Shown here one piece after another: positions 28,626 to 37,776 of a stretch of DNA of 64,000 bases (positions within the stretch are counted from its first letter, which is position 1; every line of letters begins with the position of its first letter). The position numbers and the translations under genes were made by a program. Source of the DNA: Vibrio tubiashii (GTDB lineage: Bacteria > Pseudomonadota > Gammaproteobacteria > Enterobacterales > Vibrionaceae); the NCBI GenBank assembly GCA_000775715.1, contig JRWQ01000005.1, positions 118,416 to 182,415 of the forward strand, in the 5' to 3' direction. The notes below the pieces were generated by a model that was given only the letters and a program-made list of their open reading frames with translations, was not told where the DNA came from and made no database searches.

Positions 28626-28659
28626 AAAGCCAGCTCACATGAGCTGGCTTTTCGTTTTT
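28626..28659 (+). terminator. Terminator after pepD
   Basis: AAAGCCAGCTC / GAGCTGGCTTT stem with a four-base loop, then TTCGTTTTTA. The rest of the 273-base gap to rimB has no feature I can support. Confidence 0.88.
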
Positions 28660-28877
28660 AGTTACCCAAACAAACCATAAATTTCTTTTGTCGTCACGGT
28701 GATTTCTTTTCATTGGCCGGCTTAAATCATCGCTGCTAAAGTCGCCCTCCTTGAAGCACCTAAGGGTAAATTCTCTACCCTCTTCAAGCACAACACTCGG
28801 CATATACGACCGTGTTACGTTGGGGATGCTCACTTCACTCGAGCGTCTTAAATTCTCTCTAATTTATTGTTACTGCG

Positions 28878-29318
28878 ATGAAAGAAAAACTACTTGTCGG
28901 TTGGCGAGAAACCCTCAGCCTACCAAGCCTTGGTATTGAAAAAATTAATGCAAAAGTCGATACCGGAGCCAAGACCTCGTGTTTACACGCGTTCAAAGTA
29001 GAAAGCTTTTACAAGGACGAAGCTCTTTGGGTTCGATTCTGGATCCACCCAATTCAACATAACTCGGACGTAGAAGTCGTGTGCGAAGCTGAAGTGATTG
29101 ACGAGCGCATCGTACGCGACTCTGGAGGCCATGAAGAGTCACGTTATGTGATTAAAACCGAGCTAAACCTCGGCGGTGAAGCTTGGCCAATCGAAATAAC
29201 TTTAACCAATCGTGAAAACATGGCTTTTCGCATGTTATTAGGCCGTACAGCAATGCACAGCCGTATAGTAGTCGACCCTGTAGAGTCGTTTTTAATCCCT
29301 TTCGAGGAGCGCAAATAA
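28878..29318 (+). CDS. rimB: RimB-like retropepsin-fold protease (putative ATP-dependent zinc protease family)
   Basis: 146-residue protein of the RimK-associated protease family. The [12 protein letters not shown] motif near residue 27 is a retroviral-type D-T-G-A active-site sequence, and [15 protein letters not shown] near the C-terminus is the family's second conserved block. In Pseudomonas RimB removes glutamates added by RimK to ribosomal protein S6. The stop overlaps the rimK start by one base (TAATG), so the two are translationally coupled. Confidence 0.88.
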   Translation: MKEKLLVGWRETLSLPSLGIEKINAKVDTGAKTSCLHAFKVESFYKDEALWVRFWIHPIQHNSDVEVVCEAEVIDERIVRDSGGHEESRYVIKTELNLGGEAWPIEITLTNRENMAFRMLLGRTAMHSRIVVDPVESFLIPFEERK

Positions 29319-30223
29319 TGAAAATTGGCATTCTATCTCGTAACGCTCGTTTATACTCAACTAAGCGTTTAATTGAAGCGGCGAAAGAGCGTGGACATGA
29401 GGTTAAGGTTATCGATGCATTGCGTTGCTACATGAATATCAATTCAGACAAGCCTGAAATTCACTTTAAAGGTGAAGAGCTATCTGGCTTTGATGCGATT
29501 ATTCCTCGCATTGGTGCGTCAGTCACCTTCTACGGTACGGCCGTGTTGCGCCAATTTGAAATGATGGGCGTCTATCCTATCAATGAGTCAGTGGCTATTA
29601 CTCGTTCTCGCGATAAGCTACGCTCAATGCAGCTACTATCACGCAAAGGGATCGGTATGCCGATTACTGGGTTTGCTAGTAAACCTGATGACGTTAAAGA
29701 CCTACTCGATATGGTCGGTGGCGCACCTGTCGTTATCAAGCTATTGGAAGGTACTCAAGGTATTGGCGTGGTTTTGGCAGAAACACGTAAAGCTGCAGAA
29801 AGCGTTGTTGAAGCTTTTATGGGGTTAAAAGCCAACATCATGGTGCAAGAGTACATTAAAGAAGCAGGCGGTGCCGATATCCGCTGCTTCGTAATTGGAG
29901 ACAAAGTGATTGCAGCAATGAAACGCCAAGGTGCAGAGGGCGAGTTCCGCTCTAATTTACACCGTGGCGGTAGTGCATCACTCATTAAGATCACTCCAGA
30001 AGAGCGTCGCACTGCCGTGGCAGCGGCAAAAATAATGGGCCTAAATGTGGCTGGTGTCGATCTACTAAGATCTGAGCGTGGTCCATTAGTTATGGAAGTA
30101 AACTCATCTCCAGGTCTTGAAGGTATTGAAGCCGCAACGGGTAAAGACATTGCTGGAATGATTGTCGAATTTATCGAGAAAAATGCAGCAAGCAAAAGGA
30201 CAAAAACGCGTGGCAAAGGCTAA
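29318..30223 (+). CDS. rimK: Ribosomal protein S6--L-glutamate ligase RimK
   Basis: ATP-grasp ligase that adds glutamate residues to the C-terminus of ribosomal protein S6 (and can make poly-glutamate in vitro). The ATP-grasp core is visible: [50 protein letters not shown] and [13 protein letters not shown]. 301 residues, as in E. coli. Flanked by rimB and an M14 peptidase gene that overlaps its 3' end. Confidence 0.96.
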   Translation: MKIGILSRNARLYSTKRLIEAAKERGHEVKVIDALRCYMNINSDKPEIHFKGEELSGFDAIIPRIGASVTFYGTAVLRQFEMMGVYPINESVAITRSRDKLRSMQLLSRKGIGMPITGFASKPDDVKDLLDMVGGAPVVIKLLEGTQGIGVVLAETRKAAESVVEAFMGLKANIMVQEYIKEAGGADIRCFVIGDKVIAAMKRQGAEGEFRSNLHRGGSASLIKITPEERRTAVAAAKIMGLNVAGVDLLRSERGPLVMEVNSSPGLEGIEAATGKDIAGMIVEFIEKNAASKRTKTRGKG

Positions 30224-31274
30224 GAAAAACAGTGTATTTGAATTTTTCGGCGAGTCTATCTCGCCGGGAGAGCGCAAGGTCGTTGAGTTAGAAGCCGCTA
30301 AGCTTTACACCCACTCACCTTTATCGATTCCAGTGGAGATCATCAATGGCAACCATCAAGGGCCAGTACTAATGGTCAACGCGGCGATCCATGGTGATGA
30401 GCTGAATGGTGTCGAGATCGTGAGGCAGTTGATCAACACTATTGATGCAAGCAAACTAAAAGGAACGGTGATTGCCGTACCGATAGTTAACGTGTTCGGG
30501 TTTATTCATAAGTCTCGTTATCTACCAGACAGGCGAGATCTCAATCGCTGCTTCCCGGGTAGTGAGAAAGGCTCGCTTGCATCACGCATGGCACACACCT
30601 TTTTCTCTCAGGTGGCGAAGCGCTGTGATTACATTCTGGACCTGCACACTGGCGCGATTCATCGTACTAACCTGCCACAGATCCGTGCTGATTTAAGTAA
30701 CCCAGAAACGTTCAGGATCGCCCAAGCGTTCGCTACGCCAGTTATCGTCGATGCTCCACTACGCGATGGCTCACTACGTAGCGAGGCAGAACGCTTGGGT
30801 ATTCCGGTGCTGACCTACGAGGCTGGCGAAGCACTGCGCTTTGAGCCGATCTGTATCAGTGCAGGTTTTATTGGCGTGCAACGAGTGATGCAGGCAATTG
30901 GCATGTTGCGTTCAAGCCGCAAAAAACTGCCGACTTCGATGATTGCCAAGTCCACTAGCTGGTTGCGCGCAGAGAGCGATGGCATCCTAAGAACGTTAGT
31001 GACCTTAGGAGAAAAGGTCGAGAAAGGACAAGTGCTCGCTTATATTAGCGCCCCACTAGGCCACAGCGAAATTGAGTTGAAGGCTCGTAAAGGCGGTATC
31101 GTTATCGGACAGCAGACTCTGCCACTGGTCAACGAAGGTGACGCTATTTTCCATCTCGCATACTTCGAGCAAGACGATCAAGAGGTTGAGCAGGTAGTAG
31201 AAGAGTTTATTGAAGAAGTGATTGACGCAGATATCGAGCCTTTGACAACAGGCCAGATCAACTCACCGTCTTAA
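30210..31274 (+). CDS. Succinylglutamate desuccinylase/aspartoacylase-family M14 metallopeptidase
   Basis: Zinc carboxypeptidase-fold hydrolase. Zinc ligands are in [13 protein letters not shown] and ILDLHTGA, and the catalytic Glu is in [11 protein letters not shown]; the C-terminal domain has a beta-barrel, biotinyl-like pattern ([19 protein letters not shown]). The GTG at 30210 is preferred since AAAAGGA lies 9 bases upstream and only 14 bases overlap rimK; in-frame ATGs at 30162 and 30183 are alternatives. 354 residues. Acting on a glutamate-modified substrate together with RimB and RimK is inference from the operon only. Confidence 0.88.
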   Translation: MAKAKKNSVFEFFGESISPGERKVVELEAAKLYTHSPLSIPVEIINGNHQGPVLMVNAAIHGDELNGVEIVRQLINTIDASKLKGTVIAVPIVNVFGFIHKSRYLPDRRDLNRCFPGSEKGSLASRMAHTFFSQVAKRCDYILDLHTGAIHRTNLPQIRADLSNPETFRIAQAFATPVIVDAPLRDGSLRSEAERLGIPVLTYEAGEALRFEPICISAGFIGVQRVMQAIGMLRSSRKKLPTSMIAKSTSWLRAESDGILRTLVTLGEKVEKGQVLAYISAPLGHSEIELKARKGGIVIGQQTLPLVNEGDAIFHLAYFEQDDQEVEQVVEEFIEEVIDADIEPLTTGQINSPS

Positions 31275-31292
31275 CTTAACAACAACCCAAAT

Positions 31293-31330
31293 AAAAATAG
31301 CCCGCATTTAAAGTGCGGGCTATTTTGTTT
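31293..31330. terminator. Bidirectional terminator
   Basis: ATAGCCCGCA / TGCGGGCTAT stem with A-run on the left and T-rich right side, between the convergent M14 peptidase and NSS transporter genes. Confidence 0.9.
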
Positions 31331-31343
31331 GAGTTTAGTCAAT

Positions 31344-32708
31344 TTAACCAAAAGAGGCCCAAATCACCGTCGCGACTAACACAGGACAAACAAACTTCAC
31401 GTAAGCAGGCCACAACTTACCAAACCAACCTTGGGTAAACTCAGGGCAACCTTGCTCAAGCTCTTTAATTTTAGAGTGACGGTTCCACACCCAGCCACCA
31501 AATAAACAGAACAGCAGTGCCGCAGCAGGTTGAAGATATTGAGTGGCAATCATCGCCACCAACCCAAACATCGCAGCAAAGTGATAAACAATCAACACAC
31601 TAAATAGCGCAATCAAACCACCCAACACCCAGCTTGTCGACGTTCTCTTGGTGTTGAAGCGCTCGCTGACTAAGGCAACCGGACACTCAAGCATAGAGAT
31701 TGAAGATGTCAGCGCAGCTATGGTCAAAAGTAAGAAGAACACAATGGCGAATAGCTGCCCAAGTAAACCTAAACTATCAAACATCAGTGGCAATACGGTA
31801 AACACTAAGGTATCTGAGCTAAGTAACGAACCATCTTCGGCATAGATCTGCACGCCTTTCTGCATCGCGACAAACATCGCAGGCATCACTACTAGGCCAG
31901 CAATAAAAGCCACGGCGGTATCAACCAAGGTCACATTCATTGCCATTTTAGGTAGATTCTCTTTTTTACTTAAGTAAGAACCATAGATAAGCATGGAACA
32001 ACCACCGATAGTGAGCGAGAAGAACCCCTGCCCCATAGCAGCCAAAATCAACTTACGATCCATTACCTTTTCAAAATCGGGGATCAGATAGTGCTTCAGG
32101 CCTTCTACTGCACCAGTTTGCGTCATGATGTAAACAAACAGCAGAGCAAACAGCACAAATAGAGCGGGCATCAAACGAGTCGACCACTTCTCGATACCCT
32201 GCTTTACACCACCCTGAACAATTAAAATAGTGAGGACATAAAAAGTAATCGTACCGAACAGGTTGCGCTCTACACTGAAGCCTTTAAACCAAGCGGTAGC
32301 GGCTTCCATACCCAGCACATCAGTAATCGCACCTAGCAGAAAGCAAATCAACCAACCGCCAACAATACTGTAAAACGCAAGTACGGCACTTGGAACACTC
32401 AAACCAATCCAGCCTACCGCTCCGCCAATACCCTTGCCAATAGGGCTCAATGTAAGTGAGCGCATACTATCAACAGGGTTCGCTTGACCATGGCGCCCAA
32501 TAGCCATTTCTACCACTAGCATAGGGAAAGCTACGATGAGGATCATAACAAGGTATACGAGAAGAAAAGCGCCGCCACCGTTGCTAGCTGCTTGAGTGGG
32601 GAAACCCCATATGTTGCCTAAACCAACCGCAGCACCTGCCGCTGCTAAAATGAATCCAAGGCGAGAGCCAAAATGCTCTCTTGATTGAGCGTTGTCTGCT
32701 TGTGCCAT
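31344..32708 (-). CDS. Sodium-dependent transporter of the NSS (SNF) family
   Basis: LeuT-fold sodium symporter, 454 residues with about 11-12 membrane helices. The N-terminal signature FGSRLGFILAAAGAAVGLGN IWGFP contains the helix-1 sodium site and unwound region. Substrates of bacterial members are amino acids or related amines; specificity cannot be told from sequence. It stands alone between the bidirectional terminator and a GGDEF gene. Confidence 0.93.
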   Translation of the reverse strand: MAQADNAQSREHFGSRLGFILAAAGAAVGLGNIWGFPTQAASNGGGAFLLVYLVMILIVAFPMLVVEMAIGRHGQANPVDSMRSLTLSPIGKGIGGAVGWIGLSVPSAVLAFYSIVGGWLICFLLGAITDVLGMEAATAWFKGFSVERNLFGTITFYVLTILIVQGGVKQGIEKWSTRLMPALFVLFALLFVYIMTQTGAVEGLKHYLIPDFEKVMDRKLILAAMGQGFFSLTIGGCSMLIYGSYLSKKENLPKMAMNVTLVDTAVAFIAGLVVMPAMFVAMQKGVQIYAEDGSLLSSDTLVFTVLPLMFDSLGLLGQLFAIVFFLLLTIAALTSSISMLECPVALVSERFNTKRTSTSWVLGGLIALFSVLIVYHFAAMFGLVAMIATQYLQPAAALLFCLFGGWVWNRHSKIKELEQGCPEFTQGWFGKLWPAYVKFVCPVLVATVIWASFG

Positions 32709-32850
32709 ACCACTTAATTTCGCACTTATGAACTAGTTGACTAGTACATTAATGGAAAAATCCGAATTCAGCAATAATATCGGAACATAATCAAAGGCAA
32801 TCAGACAAATAACAGTTAATCTAACCTGTAAATAAAACATTACACAGAAT

Positions 32851-34374
32851 TTAGAAAATAGAGGAATGAATCACTACTTGATTACGCCCAGCGTCTTTCG
32901 CTTCATAAAGAGCGCGGTCTGCTAACAAAAACAGATCTTGTAAGTCTTCTAAAGGTCGTAACCCGCAATCGGCAACCCCAATTGAGACGGTAAGCTGAGT
33001 GGCGATCGGTGAGTAGTTGTGACGAATATTGAGTGTTTCGACTCCTGCTCTGAGCCATTCCGCTTCTTGCTGATTATTAATCGGTGAGTCATGACTCAAA
33101 ACAACACAAAACTCTTCACCACCAAAGCGAGCAACAAACTTTGAGCATTGGGTCGACGCCTCCTTAAGTGCACAGGCAACTTGTTGAAGCACGCTGTCAC
33201 CTTCGATATGCCCATAGTGATCGTTGAACGGTTTAAAGTAATCAATATCGATTAAGAGCAAACTGGTGTACTTAGGCTGGTTTTCTACTAATGTTTGCCA
33301 ATGTTGCTGAAGGCTTCGCCTATTGCCCACTTTTGTCAATGCATCATGATGAGCTATCCACTCCAACTCTTGCTGCTTACTTTCTAGCTGACGAATAACC
33401 TCATTAACTCGAAAAACAAAATCACGCATTTCATAAGAGATAAAGGTATCTTGTTGCGTTAACTGCGAGGACTCACCACTCATCAAGCTGTCCAATGTAA
33501 TGCGTGCCCGCTTAATTGGGCGAACCATGATGTGAGCCACACTCAGGTTAAACGCAAACATAAACACAGCAAAAGCGAACACGGCAGACAGCTCTCCCCA
33601 GGTAATAAAAGGGGGCAATTTTACTGAATGGTGAATTTCGAGAAACACAGTCTTATCATTTCTATAATCATTCTTCTCTATGATAGAGATGTTATCCTGA
33701 GCCTCATCCCAAATAGTATCGTCATCTCGCTTGGTTTTAATATAGACTTCCAACCCCGTGCCTTGCTGCAACGTGTGACTAAATACACTTCCCAAAGACT
33801 TGAGCATCATCATAAAGCCTTTGTTGCATTCGAACCCATCGCTATTACACACCCTCGAGGTCGCTAATAAATATGGCTGTTCATCAATGACGAGAAATCG
33901 AACAAAAGGGGTAATTCTATCCTCGCGAGACCGCAAGCTCTCGGCTAAGAGTGCACCAAAGTTGTAGCGAATCTCATCATAGGAGAGATCTTGCTGGTAG
34001 ATATAATCGTACATCCTTCCCCACACAAGGCTCACGTCAGCATCAAAGATAAACACGCCGTTTACTTGCAGTGCTGAAAACGAATGCTCGTTGATGCTAT
34101 CAACCAATAGATCGTCGTTATTACCCTCGATAAAGTCGACGACTTCATCCCATGCAGCATAATCAGAAAGACTTTTAGCTAAATCATTCTTATGTAGATT
34201 AATCAGAGTATTAACTCGATGAACTTCCTCATTCTGTCGCTCCATCGCCAACTCAACAGCAGTGTCGTGGGTCCAGAAGTATCGGAAGGTTAGGTAACAA
34301 AGCACGAAGCACACCGCCATCGTAGTGGATGCTATAACCGTGAGTTGTTTAATCGAAAAATGAGATATCTGCAC
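32851..34374 (-). CDS. Membrane diguanylate cyclase (CHASE4-GGDEF)
   Basis: Predicted sensor that makes cyclic di-GMP. First membrane helix at about 10-30, a periplasmic CHASE4-like domain (AWDEVVDFIEGNNDDL, VNGVFIFDADVSLVWGRMYD), second helix at about 250-275, a HAMP-like linker and a C-terminal GGDEF domain with LLLIDIDYFKPFNDHYGH and the active RFGGEEF site. The RxxD inhibitory site is absent: the position holds QCSK. 507 residues. The ligand is unknown; no neighbour suggests it. Confidence 0.93.
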   Translation of the reverse strand: MQISHFSIKQLTVIASTTMAVCFVLCYLTFRYFWTHDTAVELAMERQNEEVHRVNTLINLHKNDLAKSLSDYAAWDEVVDFIEGNNDDLLVDSINEHSFSALQVNGVFIFDADVSLVWGRMYDYIYQQDLSYDEIRYNFGALLAESLRSREDRITPFVRFLVIDEQPYLLATSRVCNSDGFECNKGFMMMLKSLGSVFSHTLQQGTGLEVYIKTKRDDDTIWDEAQDNISIIEKNDYRNDKTVFLEIHHSVKLPPFITWGELSAVFAFAVFMFAFNLSVAHIMVRPIKRARITLDSLMSGESSQLTQQDTFISYEMRDFVFRVNEVIRQLESKQQELEWIAHHDALTKVGNRRSLQQHWQTLVENQPKYTSLLLIDIDYFKPFNDHYGHIEGDSVLQQVACALKEASTQCSKFVARFGGEEFCVVLSHDSPINNQQEAEWLRAGVETLNIRHNYSPIATQLTVSIGVADCGLRPLEDLQDLFLLADRALYEAKDAGRNQVVIHSSIF

Positions 34375-34437
34375 GAAACGCTTGATAGACTGATCCTAAA
34401 TGAGCGGGAATTAAAAACAATCTATACGCGATTGTCT

Positions 34438-34466
34438 ACAAAAAGAGCACCTTATCGGTGCTCTTA
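34438..34466 (-). terminator. Terminator after the DUF2884 gene
   Basis: AAGAGCACC / GGTGCTCTT stem with a five-base loop and a T-run on the minus strand, ending five bases before the stop codon side of the gene at 34471. Confidence 0.88.
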
Positions 34467-34470
34467 AAGT

Positions 34471-35214
34471 TTAGATGGTAAAAACCTTATAGTCTTTAAG
34501 TTGAGGTATTTTTTTGTGCAGCTGTTGTTCTTGCTCTGCCATCTCATCTAAAGAATCACAAAACGCTTCGCTCTGCTGCTCCACATCCTCTGAATGCTGC
34601 TTTAAACGCTCAGCGATGCGCTCTTTTAACTCACTCATTGAGTTAGCCATTTCAGTAAGATTTAAGCCGCCTTCTGCTTTCATCTTTTCCGACATAGCGT
34701 TGAACGCGCTGCTAATAAACTCTTCATTAAACAGTGCCTTAGCCTTTTCAAAATCTTCTGCCCAAGTTTCGCTCAATGAACTAAAGCTATCTGCTGGTAA
34801 AATTAGCTCACCATTTTGGTAATAACGCGCTTCGATATCTGCGTAAAACTGTTGCATTGACGCTTTGACATCAGCAAACGCTTCCGGTGCATCGAAGCTT
34901 TGCGCAACGTCATCAACAATCTCATTTGCAAGAGCCAATCCCTCACGAGCAATCTCTTTCGCGCGAGGTAAGTAATCATTTAAACTCTGTCGGTATTGCT
35001 CAATAGCTTGCTGCTGTTCACTATCGAGTTCAATTTTCTCACCATGAATCAGCAAATTATTATCTGAGTCAACAACCGCTTTCTCACCACTCGTCTGGAG
35101 AATTTCGATTCGCTCACTATTTAAATGAACTTCGTTTTTCAAATCGACTTTGCACTGAGCAGCATAAGCTTGACTAGAAAGCAAAATAGGTAAGGTCAGT
35201 AGTACTTTTTTCAT
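34471..35214 (-). CDS. yggN: DUF2884 (YggN-like) periplasmic protein
   Basis: 247-residue exported protein of unknown function. The ATG at 35214 is chosen because it opens a signal peptide MKKVLLTLPILLSSQAYAAQ with an AYA-AQ cleavage site; the open frame itself reaches 35292. The mature part is highly charged and mainly helical, with an NNLLIHGEKIELDSEQQQAI stretch typical of DUF2884. It is 55 bases downstream of the Gre-like gene and may share its transcript. Confidence 0.85.
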   Translation of the reverse strand: MKKVLLTLPILLSSQAYAAQCKVDLKNEVHLNSERIEILQTSGEKAVVDSDNNLLIHGEKIELDSEQQQAIEQYRQSLNDYLPRAKEIAREGLALANEIVDDVAQSFDAPEAFADVKASMQQFYADIEARYYQNGELILPADSFSSLSETWAEDFEKAKALFNEEFISSAFNAMSEKMKAEGGLNLTEMANSMSELKERIAERLKQHSEDVEQQSEAFCDSLDEMAEQEQQLHKKIPQLKDYKVFTI

Positions 35215-35269
35215 TATCATCTCACTCAATTCATTAACCGCTAGCATAACAAAATCAATGGTTGTATTG

Positions 35270-35746
35270 TCAGCAAATAGTCTCAATCTCATAACTGTGC
35301 TCTGTCACACCAACTTGATAACTCAGCTCATCTCCCACTTGCTTGCCTTGCATAGCTTTGCCTAAAGGAGAATCAAAAGTCACAACCGCAACCGTCTGCT
35401 CATTAAAGGTCACTTTGAGTCCTCCTGAGCAAGGTGCAATAAAGAACCAATGCTGTTTGTCATCTAGGTCAAGCAAAGAGACTAAAGTGCCCAACAACAC
35501 CTTATAAGGCTCTTCTGGAAGCGCAAGCTGGTTGATTTGATGAATCTCCTGTTCGCACTCTTGAACACGCATAGCCTGACCGTGAGCCAAATATGAAGCC
35601 TCTAAGGCTAAAGTGTCGTATTTATGCTCAGGAACCGTCTCTTCGTCGGTTGCCGACTCCATAGCCCTTTTGGCTGAACTCACTGCAACTTCTAACTTAC
35701 TCTGCAACGAAGAGAGAATTGCTTGGCGTAGTTCGTGTTTATTCAT
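35270..35746 (-). CDS. GreA/GreB-like transcription elongation factor homologue
   Basis: 158-residue protein whose C-terminal half (VTFNEQTVAVVTFDSPLGKAMQGKQVGDELSY) matches the FKBP-like domain of Gre factors. The N-terminal half is a predicted helical hairpin with the acidic turn SATDEETVPEHK, reminiscent of the catalytic tip of GreA. Vibrio homologues are often mislabelled 3-oxoacyl-ACP synthase. Start at 35746 (MNKHELRQ) follows the family; an upstream in-frame ATG at 35779 has a better Shine-Dalgarno (AAAGGT) and would give 169 residues, so the start is uncertain. Confidence 0.8.
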   Translation of the reverse strand: MNKHELRQAILSSLQSKLEVAVSSAKRAMESATDEETVPEHKYDTLALEASYLAHGQAMRVQECEQEIHQINQLALPEEPYKVLLGTLVSLLDLDDKQHWFFIAPCSGGLKVTFNEQTVAVVTFDSPLGKAMQGKQVGDELSYQVGVTEHSYEIETIC

Positions 35747-35825
35747 ACTAAAATCATGTTCCAATCTTTTGATTGCCATTAGAATACCTTTGACCTAAGC
35801 AGAAGAGAATAGCGAGAATCGCCCG

Positions 35826-37763
35826 ATGGAGACTTCCACTCACCAACCGATCATTGAGCAAACCCTTAAACAAAGATTTGGCTTTGATAATCTCAGACAA
35901 GGACAAAGTCAAGCGATTGAAACTCTGCTTAAAGGGCGCTCATGTGCCGCTATTTTTCCTACTGGTTCGGGTAAATCGCTTTGTTATCAACTCCCTGCGC
36001 TGCTACTACCTAATCTCACATTAGTGGTCTCTCCTCTTCTGGCACTGATGAAAGATCAACTGGCCTTTTTGCACAGTAAACAAATACCCGCAGCCTCTAT
36101 AGATTCAAGTCAGACACGCGAGCAAACCCAGCAAGTGATGGAACGAGTGCGAAGCGGTGAAATTAAGATTTTAATGATCTCTGTTGAGAGGTTAAAGAAC
36201 GAGCGTTTCCGACAGTTTATCGCCCAAGTTCCCATCTCTATGTTAGTTGTCGACGAAGCGCACTGTATTTCTGAATGGGGTCATAATTTTAGGCCCGATT
36301 ACCTCAAACTTCCGCAATATCTTAAGAAATTTAACATTCCGCAAGCGCTACTGCTAACCGCGACGGCGACTCAGGCGGTCATTGAAGATATGCAGCGCAA
36401 GTTCTCTATCGATAGCCGTGACCTTGTGGTTACTGGCTTCTACCGCGCTAATTTGGACATCAATGTTGTTCCGTGTGAAGAGGATAATAAGGCAGAACAC
36501 CTACTCGATCTGCTAAAAGCCGAACCTAGTGCGCCGACGGTTGTTTACGTCACCTTGCAACACAGCGCTGAATCAGTCGCTAGCCTGCTGATCAAAGCCG
36601 GTATCAACGCCCACGCTTATCATGCAGGCATGAAAAACGAGATCAGAGAGTCGATTCAAGACCAGTTTATGCGTGGTGAGATTGACTGTATCGTCGCCAC
36701 GATTGCGTTTGGTATGGGGGTTGATAAAGCGGATATCCGCCACGTAATTCACTTTGATTTACCCAAATCGATTGAGAACTACGCCCAAGAAATTGGTCGT
36801 GCAGGCCGAGATGGAAAACGATCTCAGTGTACCCTACTCGCCAATCAAAATGGACTGAGTACGCTAGAGAACTTCGTCTATGGTGACACGCCAGAACTCA
36901 ATGATATTCGCAGCGTTGTCCAGCAAGCTGTTGCCAACGCACCGCAGTGGGAAGTGGTGCTATCTCGACTATCGAGTGAAACTAACGTTCGCCAGCTGCC
37001 GCTAAAAACGCTACTGGTTTACATGGAGATGGCCAATTTCATCCAAGCCAAGTTCAGTTACTTCGCTGACTACCGATTTAAGTTTATCCAAGACAGGCAG
37101 TTTATCACTCAGCAGTTTGACTCTGCCCGCCAGCGGTTTGTATCAGACCTATTTGATTGCTCAACCAAAGCCAAGGTTTGGTGTCAGGTTGACTTTGAAG
37201 CCCTGTGGCATAAATGCCAGGGCGAGAGAAATCGAGCGGTTGCAGCGCTCGACTACTTTAATGAGAAAGGCTGGATAGAACTTGAAAGTAAAATGATGAC
37301 AGAGGTTTACCAAGTTAACCAGACAACTGAAAGCATTGACGAACTCAGCAATCGCCTGTGGCAATTGTTCAAACAGAAAGAGCACAGCGATGTTGAACGA
37401 ATCCACAACCTACTCAGGTTTTTCCAGTCCGAAAACTGTTTAAGCTCTGAACTTGCGCGCTATTTTGCCGATCACAACGCACCGACTCAATGTGGTCATT
37501 GTAGTGTCTGCCGTGGAGAAAAAGCGATTCTGCCGCAAGCCAAATTGGAGCAACACAGCAGCGAACAAATCGCTAAATGGATAAATGAACTCGACGTCAA
37601 GGCTGGCGAACCGCTATCTCCTACCTTGCAAGCAAAGTTCTTATGTGGAATTGCGACACCTAAATTCACTCAGCTCAAAGCTCGCTCTCTGTCTGGGTTT
37701 GGTCGTTTAGAGTCAACGCCTTTTGCTCAAGTACTTGAACTGATAGATCAGGCTGTGAGTTAA
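35826..37763 (+). CDS. Divergent RecQ-family ATP-dependent DNA helicase
   Basis: 3'-5' superfamily 2 DNA helicase of the RecQ type, 645 residues. Motifs: PTGSGKSLCYQLPALL (Walker A), SPLLALMKDQ, VVDEAHCISEWGHNFRPDY (DEAH and RecQ aromatic loop), TATAT, IAFGMGVDKADIRHVIHFD and QEIGRAGRDG. The zinc cluster C-x17-C-x2-C-x2-C sits at about 537-561, about 150 residues later than in E. coli RecQ, after a winged-helix-like segment, and no HRDC domain was seen. It is therefore a paralogue, not the canonical recQ. Neighbour of dinB (convergent). Confidence 0.92.
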   Translation: METSTHQPIIEQTLKQRFGFDNLRQGQSQAIETLLKGRSCAAIFPTGSGKSLCYQLPALLLPNLTLVVSPLLALMKDQLAFLHSKQIPAASIDSSQTREQTQQVMERVRSGEIKILMISVERLKNERFRQFIAQVPISMLVVDEAHCISEWGHNFRPDYLKLPQYLKKFNIPQALLLTATATQAVIEDMQRKFSIDSRDLVVTGFYRANLDINVVPCEEDNKAEHLLDLLKAEPSAPTVVYVTLQHSAESVASLLIKAGINAHAYHAGMKNEIRESIQDQFMRGEIDCIVATIAFGMGVDKADIRHVIHFDLPKSIENYAQEIGRAGRDGKRSQCTLLANQNGLSTLENFVYGDTPELNDIRSVVQQAVANAPQWEVVLSRLSSETNVRQLPLKTLLVYMEMANFIQAKFSYFADYRFKFIQDRQFITQQFDSARQRFVSDLFDCSTKAKVWCQVDFEALWHKCQGERNRAVAALDYFNEKGWIELESKMMTEVYQVNQTTESIDELSNRLWQLFKQKEHSDVERIHNLLRFFQSENCLSSELARYFADHNAPTQCGHCSVCRGEKAILPQAKLEQHSSEQIAKWINELDVKAGEPLSPTLQAKFLCGIATPKFTQLKARSLSGFGRLESTPFAQVLELIDQAVS

Positions 37764-37776
37764 CAAGGTCTATAGA

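Noticed and set aside
28624..28833. 69-codon minus-strand frame between pepD and rimB
   Set aside because: Its 3' end lies inside the pepD terminator hairpin, its Shine-Dalgarno is poor, and the product resembles nothing I know.
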